Source of the DNA: DATKQI01 sp035532755
GTDB taxonomy: Bacteria > Pseudomonadota > Alphaproteobacteria > Acetobacterales > Acetobacteraceae
Length of the DNA: 9,845 nucleotides
Reading direction: 5' to 3'
Assembly: GCA_035532755.1 (NCBI GenBank)
Contig: DATKQI010000307.1
Coordinates: 1-9,845, forward strand
The notes beneath the pieces were generated by a model. That model had not been told where the DNA came from, did not search any database, and saw nothing but the letters and a program-made list of their open reading frames with translations. Shown here one piece after another: positions 5,721 to 9,845 of the stretch (its first letter is position 1; every line of letters begins with the position of its first letter). Both the position numbers and the translations under genes were made by a program.

Positions 5721-6575
5721 ATGTTCGATTGGGAGGATCTGCGCCATTTCGCCGCCCTCGCGCGGGAGGGATCGTTGTCGGCGGCGGCGCGGCGGCTTGC
5801 GGTGGATCACGCCACGGTCGCCCGGCGAGTGGCCGCACTTGAAGCGGCACTGGCGCTGAAACTGCTGGACCGGCGGCCCCGGTCTTCCGCGCTCACCGCG
5901 GATGGCGCGCGGATCGCGGCACTCGCCGCGCGGATGGAGGAGGACGCCTTCGCCCTCGGCCGCGCGGCACGGGCGGCGCAACCGGGATTGGCGGGGGAGG
6001 TTTCGATCAGCGCGCCGCCGATGGTGGCCGCCACCTTCATCGCCCCGCGCCTGCAGCACCTGCGCGCGCAGCACCCCGGCATTCATGTGCGGCTGATCGG
6101 GGAGAAGCGTACCGCCTCCCTCACCCGCCGGGAGGCCGATCTGGCCGTGCGCCTCAGCCGCCCGACGGAGAAGCGGCTTGTGGCCCGGCGGATCGGCGCG
6201 TTCGGGTTCGCGCTGTATGCCGCGCCATCCTATCTGGCGGCGCATGCGGCGGCGGATTTCGTTTTCATCGCGTATGACGAAAGCCTGGACAGCGTGGTGC
6301 AGCAGGACTGGCTGAAAGCCGCCGCCGGGGCGCGGCCGATCGTGCTGCGATCGAACGACCTGGAGGTTCAGCGCGCTGCGGCCCGCGCCGGCGTGGGCGT
6401 GGCCGCCCTGCCGCATTTCCTGGGCGATGCGGATGCGGGGCTGGTGCGGGTGGAGGTGGTTGCGAAGCCGGTGCGGCGGGAGGTGTGGCTGGTGGTGCAC
6501 GGGGATCTGCGCCGGGCGCCGGCGGTGCGGGCGGTGATGGGGTTTCTGGCGGAGTGTTTCGTATCATTGCCATGA
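5721..6575 (+). CDS. LysR family transcriptional regulator
   Basis: I place the start at the ATG at 5721 (MFDWEDLRHFAALAREGSLS), giving 284 residues; an upstream in-frame start at 5643 would add residues foreign to the family and overlap the palindrome at 5695-5709. The winged helix-turn-helix is clear in the first 60 residues (SAAARRLAVDHATVARRVAA, LEAALALKLLDRR). A periplasmic-binding-like effector domain follows from about residue 90 (LAGEVSISAPPMVAATFIAP), with the usual ADLAVRLSRP and AGVGVAALPHFLG. The inducer is unknown. Being divergent from qor with a dyad between them is the standard LysR arrangement, so qor is the most likely target. A LysR/quinone-reductase pair often responds to electrophiles or redox stress, but that is inference here. 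Confidence 0.9.
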   Translation: MFDWEDLRHFAALAREGSLSAAARRLAVDHATVARRVAALEAALALKLLDRRPRSSALTADGARIAALAARMEEDAFALGRAARAAQPGLAGEVSISAPPMVAATFIAPRLQHLRAQHPGIHVRLIGEKRTASLTRREADLAVRLSRPTEKRLVARRIGAFGFALYAAPSYLAAHAAADFVFIAYDESLDSVVQQDWLKAAAGARPIVLRSNDLEVQRAAARAGVGVAALPHFLGDADAGLVRVEVVAKPVRREVWLVVHGDLRRAPAVRAVMGFLAECFVSLP

Positions 6576-6614
6576 CCGGCCCCGGTCGTAAGCGGGTTCA
6601 TGCCGCTGTCCACT

Positions 6615-6697
6615 CGTCATGCCGGCGCAGGCCGGCATCCAGGCCCGCCGCCCCGGCAGACCGGGAGCCCTGGATTCCCGCTTTCGCGGGAATGACG
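6615..6697 (-). repeat. REP/BIME-like double-hairpin element, copy 2 (reverse orientation)
   Basis: An 83-base element with the same two hairpins as copy 1, reversed: the GCCGGC hairpin is at 6615-6643 and the TCCCGC hairpin at 6669-6697. A short outer dyad, CCGCTG (6603-6608) and CAGCGG (6699-6704), flanks it. It lies between the convergent lysR gene and the 66-residue gene. Read on the minus strand, the flank beyond the TCCCGC side contains GATTGGCAAAA, as does the matching flank of copy 3. Confidence 0.9.
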
Positions 6698-6767
6698 GCA
6701 GCGGGGCAACGTTTTTGCCAATCGGCATCAGTCACGAACTTCGGAATCGAAACACTCGCGTCACTGC

Positions 6768-6968
6768 TTATCCATCCAGTCGCCCGCGCAAGGCCGCGAT
6801 CTGCGCATTCAGCGCAGCCCATTCCGCATCCGTGGGGTCCCGCCCCGCCGCCTGCATGGCGGACAGCGCAGTGGCGGCCCGGCTTGCGAAGCCGCCTGCA
6901 TCCGCCCCGGCCCGCAGCAGCGCGGGGATGGCTTCGAGGGCGGCGAGGGAGAAGGCGAGGGCGGTCAT
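6768..6968 (-). CDS. Small prophage-cassette protein, 66 residues, function unknown
   Basis: A 66-residue protein starting MTALAFSLAALEAIPALLRA and ending GRDPTDAEWAALNAQIAALR GRLDG. Its ATG overlaps the stop of the lipoprotein gene as ATGA (6965-6968), so translation is coupled. There is a mildly hydrophobic N-terminal helix and a C-terminal amphipathic or coiled-coil helix. The 'RDPTDAEW..LN..I..L' ending resembles small proteins I associate with holin-containing prophage modules of alphaproteobacteria. Long open frames extending upstream in this frame are out-of-frame readings of the lipoprotein gene. No enzymatic motif is visible and I assign no function. Confidence 0.65.
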   Translation of the reverse strand: MTALAFSLAALEAIPALLRAGADAGGFASRAATALSAMQAAGRDPTDAEWAALNAQIAALRGRLDG

Positions 6969-7324
6969 TTGCGGGTTCCGAACGTGGCGATGAGTGTGGC
7001 GAAGGCGGCCACCGCGGTTTGCGCGGCGGCGAGGGAGGTGGGGTGGTCGCCGCCGGCCTGCACCAGCGTCTGTGCGGTGCGCAGCGCGGCCCAGGCGGTG
7101 GCGTCGGCCTGCCGCAGCTGCGCCAGCACGGCCGGGTTCGCGCACACCGCGGGCGCATCGGTGCCGCAGGCCGGCAAGGCGCGGTATTGCACGGCCACCG
7201 ACAGGGCGGCGGCATAGGCGGCTTCGGCCTCGTACACCGCCTGCGCGGCATCGCGCGGGGCGGGCGGCGGGGCGGTGCAGCCGGCCAGCAGGCAGGCGAG
7301 CAGCGTGGTGGCGCGCGCGTTCAT
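6965..7324 (-). CDS. Small putative lipoprotein of the holin-like cassette
   Basis: A 119-residue protein with a short lipoprotein signal peptide, MNARATTLLACLLAGCTAPP. The lipobox is LLAGC with the lipidated Cys at about residue 16, so the mature protein would be anchored to a membrane facing the periplasm. The mature part is Ala-rich and helical, with two further cysteines in ALPACGTDAPAVCANPAV that could form a disulfide. It overlaps the holin-like gene by ATGA at 7321-7324 and the 66-residue gene by ATGA at 6965-6968. The position next to a holin-like gene could suggest an outer-membrane spanin (Rz1-like), but Rz1 proteins are usually Pro-rich and there is no clear inner-membrane spanin partner, so that role is doubtful. 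Confidence 0.72.
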   Translation of the reverse strand: MNARATTLLACLLAGCTAPPPAPRDAAQAVYEAEAAYAAALSVAVQYRALPACGTDAPAVCANPAVLAQLRQADATAWAALRTAQTLVQAGGDHPTSLAAAQTAVAAFATLIATFGTRK

Positions 7325-7698
7325 GCCGCCACCTTCGCGGGCTGGGCGGCGAGCAGGCGGCCGAGTTCCGCCTGCACCATCGCGCTCACATGCTCCGGCG
7401 TCACGCCCAGCGCGGCCAGCGCCTCGGGGAAGGCGGCGGCCACGTAGTTCGCGCCCTGGGCGATGGCGACGTTGCCGATCGCCACATGGTCCATCGTGGC
7501 GGCGTTGGCGGCGAGGAACTGGAAGGCGAGGCCCGCGCCGCGCCGGGCGGCGGCGGCGATCTGGGCGGACAGCAGGGCGTTGTTCTGCAACCGGATGTGC
7601 TTGATGGCGTAGGCGGCCAGCATGCCGGCCAGGGTGGTGAGGGCGGGCAGTGCGAGCGCGAGCAGCGCCTGCACCACGGGGGCGAGGTCGATCGTCAT
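7321..7698 (-). CDS. Holin-like protein (LLH-type phage holin resemblance)
   Basis: I start at the ATG at 7698 (MTIDLAPVVQALLALALPAL), which has CGGAGA 10-15 bases upstream; this gives 125 residues. One N-terminal membrane segment spans about residues 9-31. It is followed by a basic turn (IKHIRLQNN), a long helical region and a C-terminal GVTPEHVSAMVQAELGRLLA. Single N-terminal transmembrane segment plus helical body plus 'GVT.E.V..MV.AEL' near the end resembles the LLH phage holin group. In phages these make inner-membrane lesions, but no endolysin, portal or tail gene is next to it here. With the two genes downstream it forms a tightly coupled minus-strand trio that looks like a prophage remnant or a domesticated cassette. 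Confidence 0.65.
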   Translation of the reverse strand: MTIDLAPVVQALLALALPALTTLAGMLAAYAIKHIRLQNNALLSAQIAAAARRGAGLAFQFLAANAATMDHVAIGNVAIAQGANYVAAAFPEALAALGVTPEHVSAMVQAELGRLLAAQPAKVAA

Positions 7699-7727
7699 GC
7701 TTTGGTCTCCGTTGCGTGAAGAAGCGG

Positions 7728-7753
7728 CGGTCGGTACGGGCTTGAACCGACCG
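7728..7753. promoter_or_regulatory. Inverted repeat in the divergent gap between holin-like and peptidase-like genes
   Basis: CGGTCGGT (7728-7735) and ACCGACCG (7746-7753) are perfect 8-base arms with a 10-base spacer. The gap between the two divergent starts is 7699-7817. The arm sequence shares GGTCGGT/ACCGACC with the tetR operator at 2823-2848. TTGAAC (7743-7748) overlaps the right arm and could be a weak -35 box for the plus gene, paired with TAGAGA at 7765-7770. Confidence 0.45.
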
Positions 7754-7817
7754 GGGCGGCGGCGTAGAGATTCAGGCAAGATCAGGGAAAGTTCCGGCCA
7801 AACAGGGGGGTTGCCGC

Positions 7818-8501
7818 ATGGACAGGGTCATTTTCATTCCGTTTCCACCGCCCTATGCGCACGAATTCATGGAGCGCACGAACAACTGGGTGCAGGAGCG
7901 GCCGGAGAAGAACTTCCGCATCATCGTCTACAACCCGCAGCGCGCCGCGCTGGGGCTCGGCCGCAGCCCGCTGCTGATGAACCTGATGAACGGATCGAGC
8001 ATCTATCTGCGCGGCCACGGCCTGCCGGGCGATCCGCATGTCACCACCAGCCTCAACGGCGCGGTGGTGAAGATCACCATCCAGGACTCGATCGACCGGC
8101 TGATGGAGATGGGGCTGCGGAACGATTTTCGCGGCACGCTCAAGTTCTACAGCTGCTACAGCGGGCTTGATCAGCCGAAGAAATGGGTGAGCGGCACCGG
8201 CACGCTCGTCTTCACCGACGACGTTCACAAGACCAAGGTGAAGAACGGCACGTTCACCGCCGCGACGAAATCGCTCGCGAGCGTGGGCGCGTCCTATTTC
8301 CGCTCGCTGAAGTTCAAGCACTGCAAATACGTGGGCTACCTGGGGCCGCTGACGGGCAAGTACGAGCCGAGCGATTCGAGCCCGGACGGGCGCAACTACA
8401 AATGGTGCGAGGTGACGACGTTCGACACGCTGGGCGATCGCTACAAGGTCGATCCCACCATGAAGGTCACGCGGGCGTCGGAGGCGCAGAAATTCTTCTG
8501 A
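7818..8501 (+). CDS. Unknown protein with clan CD (caspase-like) cysteine-peptidase features
   Basis: A 227-residue protein I do not recognise. It has no signal peptide or membrane segment, so is probably cytoplasmic. It opens with a hydrophobic strand (RVIFIPF), then has NFRIIVYNP, SSIYLRGHGLPGDP (60-73) and GTLKFYSCYSGLDQP (106-120). Strand-His-Gly at His67 and strand-x-Cys-x-Ser-Gly at Cys113, 46 residues apart, is the order and spacing of the catalytic dyad in clan CD peptidases (caspases, CHAT, gingipain/C80 types). A variable C-terminal half follows, with further cysteines (Cys169, Cys197) and KYEPSDSSPDGRNYKWCEVT. The AGGGGGG upstream of the ATG is a good ribosome-binding site. It is divergent from the holin-like trio with an inverted repeat between, so joint regulation is possible. 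The peptidase call rests on motif shape alone; a non-enzymatic alpha/beta protein is the alternative. Confidence 0.75.
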   Translation: MDRVIFIPFPPPYAHEFMERTNNWVQERPEKNFRIIVYNPQRAALGLGRSPLLMNLMNGSSIYLRGHGLPGDPHVTTSLNGAVVKITIQDSIDRLMEMGLRNDFRGTLKFYSCYSGLDQPKKWVSGTGTLVFTDDVHKTKVKNGTFTAATKSLASVGASYFRSLKFKHCKYVGYLGPLTGKYEPSDSSPDGRNYKWCEVTTFDTLGDRYKVDPTMKVTRASEAQKFF

Positions 8502-8593
8502 TCCGGATTGGCAAAAGCACAGCCCCACAGCCGTCATTCCCGCGCAGGCGGGAATCCAGGGCTCCCGGTGCACCGGGCGGCTGGCCTGGATGC

Positions 8594-9628
8594 CCTGAGT
8601 TCACAAACGAAGTGCAACACCAGCTTAAGGTGTTGCCATGGGAAGAGCTTACGAACACCTCGGACTTGAGGATCGGTGCACGATTGCCCGGCTTCATGGA
8701 GCCGGGCAATCGATCCGGCAGATCGCGGCAGCTCTGGATCGCGCGCCATCGAGCATCTCTCGGGAGCTGAAGCGCAACGGGGGTGTGCAGGTCGGCTACA
8801 AGCCCGCCTACGCCCACCAGCAGACCAAGGCGCGGCGGCTGGCGTGGATCGCGGCTCGACCGCCATCCAGACCTGCGTACCACCGTCCTCGGCTGCCTCG
8901 CGTGCGGGTGGTCTCCCGAACAGACCGCCGGATGGATGAAGGCAACCACAAACACCCCCCTCAGCCATGAGAGCATCTACCGCTTCATCTATGCCCAGAT
9001 GCGACGAACCCAGGATGGCGCCTGGCGCTTCTATCTGCCGCGCGCCAGGTTCAAACAAGGCCGCAGGGGCCGCAAAGGCGGCTCCCCGGCAAGCTTTATT
9101 CAAGACAGAGTGCCAATCTCAGAGCGCCCGGAGGCCGCTCTGCCGCGCCGCCAGCCCGGCCATTGGGAAGCCGATCTGATGCTGTTCGCCGCCTATGGGC
9201 AGTCCATCCTCGTCGCCCATGAGCGCACATCGCGCATCCTGGTCATGACCAGACAGCCCAATAAAACCGCCAAGGCCACCGCAGATCAGCTGGTCGAATG
9301 GTTCAAACCGCTCGATCCGCGCCATCGTCAAACCCTCGCCTTCGATAACGGAACCGAATTCGCCCAGCACTTCAGGCTCAACCAGCAGCTCGGCATGCAG
9401 ACCTTCTTCTGCGATACCCACAGCCCCTGGCAAAAAGGCGGCATCGAAAATGCCATCGGACGCAGGCGACGCAGGCTGCCCACAAAGCTCGACCTCAAAA
9501 CACTCACGCCGCCCGAACTCAACGCATGCGCTCGCGCCTACAACAACACACCCAGAAAGTGCCTCGGATACAAAACACCCGCCCAGGTCTTCCAAACCCA
9601 ACTGTTGCACTTCAAATGTGAATCCACC
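8594..9628 (+). mobile_element. IS30-family insertion sequence inserted in REP copy 3
   Basis: About 1.03 kb. The ends carry related terminal repeats: TTCACA-AAC-GAAGTGCAACA at the left (8600-8619) and, on the other strand, TTCACA-TTT-GAAGTGCAACA at the right (9603-9622). They match at 19 of 24 positions when extended to TGAG/TGGA. TGC at 8591-8593 and 9629-9631 is the target duplication; because the next base is C on both sides, a 4-base TGCC with the left end at 8595 fits equally. Short 2-4 base duplications suit the IS30 family. The encoded transposase is frameshifted, so the copy is probably not self-mobile. Confidence 0.88.
8614..8636 (+). promoter_or_regulatory. Hairpin that would sequester the transposase ribosome-binding site
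   Basis: GCAACACC (8614-8621) and GGTGTTGC (8629-8636) are perfect 8-base arms with a 7-base loop AGCTTAA, ending 1 base before the transposase ATG at 8638. The likely ribosome-binding site AAGG(TG) lies at 8627-8632, in the loop and right arm. The left arm overlaps the inner edge of the left terminal repeat. In a transcript reading in from outside the element, this hairpin would block initiation. Confidence 0.6.
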
Positions 9629-9649
9629 TGCCGGCCTGCGCCGGCATGA
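8638..9649 (+). pseudogene. IS30-family transposase, frameshifted
   Basis: The transposase is in two frames. The first runs from the ATG at 8638 (MGRAYEHLGLEDRCTIARLH) and holds the N-terminal helix-turn-helix (QSIRQIAAALDRAPSSISRE LKRNGG). After TKARR, family-like sequence continues one base later as WRGSRLDRHPDLRTTVLGCL and then GWSPEQTAGWM, so one extra base lies near 8836-8840. The second frame carries the DDE core: GHWEADLM, LAFDNGTEFAQHF and SPWQKGGIENAIGRRRRRLP, with Asp, Asp and Glu in order. Joined, it would be about 336 residues, normal for IS30 transposases. The frame reads through the right terminal repeat (LLHFKCEST) and stops in the flanking REP sequence at 9647-9649. The junction has no obvious long slippery run, so a disabling mutation is more likely than programmed +1 frameshifting. 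Confidence 0.88.
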
Positions 9650-9695
9650 CGATGGAGATGGAGGAGGCATGGCGGGCGCGGCGGCGGCGGCCCGA

Positions 9696-9845
9696 TCAGA
9701 TCGCGACGCGCACGCCCAGTTCCACCACGCGGTCGCTCGGGATGCGGAAGAATTCGGTGGCGGAGACGGCGTTGCGCGCCATCACCAGGAACAGCCACAG
9801 CCGCCACCACGGCATCTTCGGCACCATCGCCGGCACGATCATGTC
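9696..9845 (-). CDS. kup: C-terminus of a Kup-family potassium transporter, partial
   Basis: Only the last 49 residues lie in the window; the gene enters from the right edge on the minus strand. The sequence MPWWRLWLFLVMARNAVSAT EFFRIPSDRVVELGVRVAI followed by TGA matches the well-conserved end of low-affinity K+ uptake proteins of the Kup/HAK/KT family: aromatic-rich W..LF..MARNA, then A.(E/D)(F/Y)F.IP..RVVE(L/I)G..V.I. This cytoplasmic tail follows 12 membrane segments that are outside the window. The stop lies 44 bases from the REP remnant at 9632-9651, which separates it from the IS and the convergent peptidase-like gene. The bases between (9652-9695) hold a purine-rich run and a GGC-rich run, with no feature I can name. 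Confidence 0.82.
   Translation of the reverse strand, partial: DMIVPAMVPKMPWWRLWLFLVMARNAVSATEFFRIPSDRVVELGVRVAI

Larger units (their letters stand above)
8532..9651 (+). repeat. REP/BIME-like element, copy 3, split by an IS30-family element
   Basis: The TCCCGC hairpin and middle part (8532-8593, with a perfect CCCGGTGCACCGGG dyad at 8564-8577) stop inside CTGGATGC. The remainder, CGGCCTGCGCCGGCATGACG, resumes at 9632-9651. Removing the insertion and one target copy restores an 82-base element matching copies 1 and 2 in order and spacing. It lies between the convergent peptidase-like and kup genes. Confidence 0.88.

Noticed and set aside
7818..8501. A gasdermin-protease system
   Set aside because: The facing membrane protein is 125 residues with one N-terminal transmembrane segment and resembles a holin, not the roughly 250-residue gasdermin fold; only the looser protease-plus-membrane-protein idea is kept.
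9603..9649. Transposase C-terminus encoded in host DNA as a functional fusion
   Set aside because: The frame simply runs past the IS end into the REP remnant for a few residues before a TGA, which is common for IS30 copies and depends on the insertion site.

Overview
The window is GC-rich bacterial chromosome. Gene content (FucU/RbsK, MmcQ/YjbR, ICMT-type methyltransferase, QorA-like reductase, LysR and TetR regulators, Kup) and a small holin/lipoprotein cassette point to a proteobacterium, most likely an alphaproteobacterium such as a sphingomonad or acetic-acid-bacteria relative. That placement is inferred from style and not proven.

Layout. Positions 1-1551 are on the minus strand: the start of a fumarase/aspartase-superfamily lyase, a PfkB-family ribokinase and an L-fucose-mutarotase-like protein, which read as a small sugar-handling operon (fucU-rbsK, then the lyase). 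An AT-rich divergent spacer (1552-1720) carries a strong promoter-like sequence inside an inverted repeat and leads into a GSU2403-type nucleotidyltransferase-fold protein on the plus strand. Next comes a plus-strand cluster with its own operator-like palindromes: tetR, mmcQ/yjbR and a membrane methyltransferase. A QorA-like reductase (minus) that appears to have lost about 45 residues of its Rossmann fold is divergent from a LysR regulator (plus).

From 6768 to 8501 the content is accessory. Three overlapping minus-strand genes (LLH-type holin-like protein, small lipoprotein, 66-residue protein) look like a prophage-derived cassette. Divergent from them is an unfamiliar 227-residue protein with a His-Gly...Cys-x-Ser-Gly arrangement resembling clan CD (caspase-like) cysteine peptidases. 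This is the best candidate here for something undescribed. The window ends with the C-terminus of a Kup potassium transporter.

Three copies of an 82-83 bp REP/BIME-like double-hairpin element occur, one in each of the three convergent gene gaps and nowhere else. The first sits inside a perfect 24-bp inverted repeat. The third is split by an IS30-family insertion sequence with a short target duplication (TGC or TGCC). That IS has a frameshifted transposase, and its start region can fold into a hairpin that would hide the ribosome-binding site.
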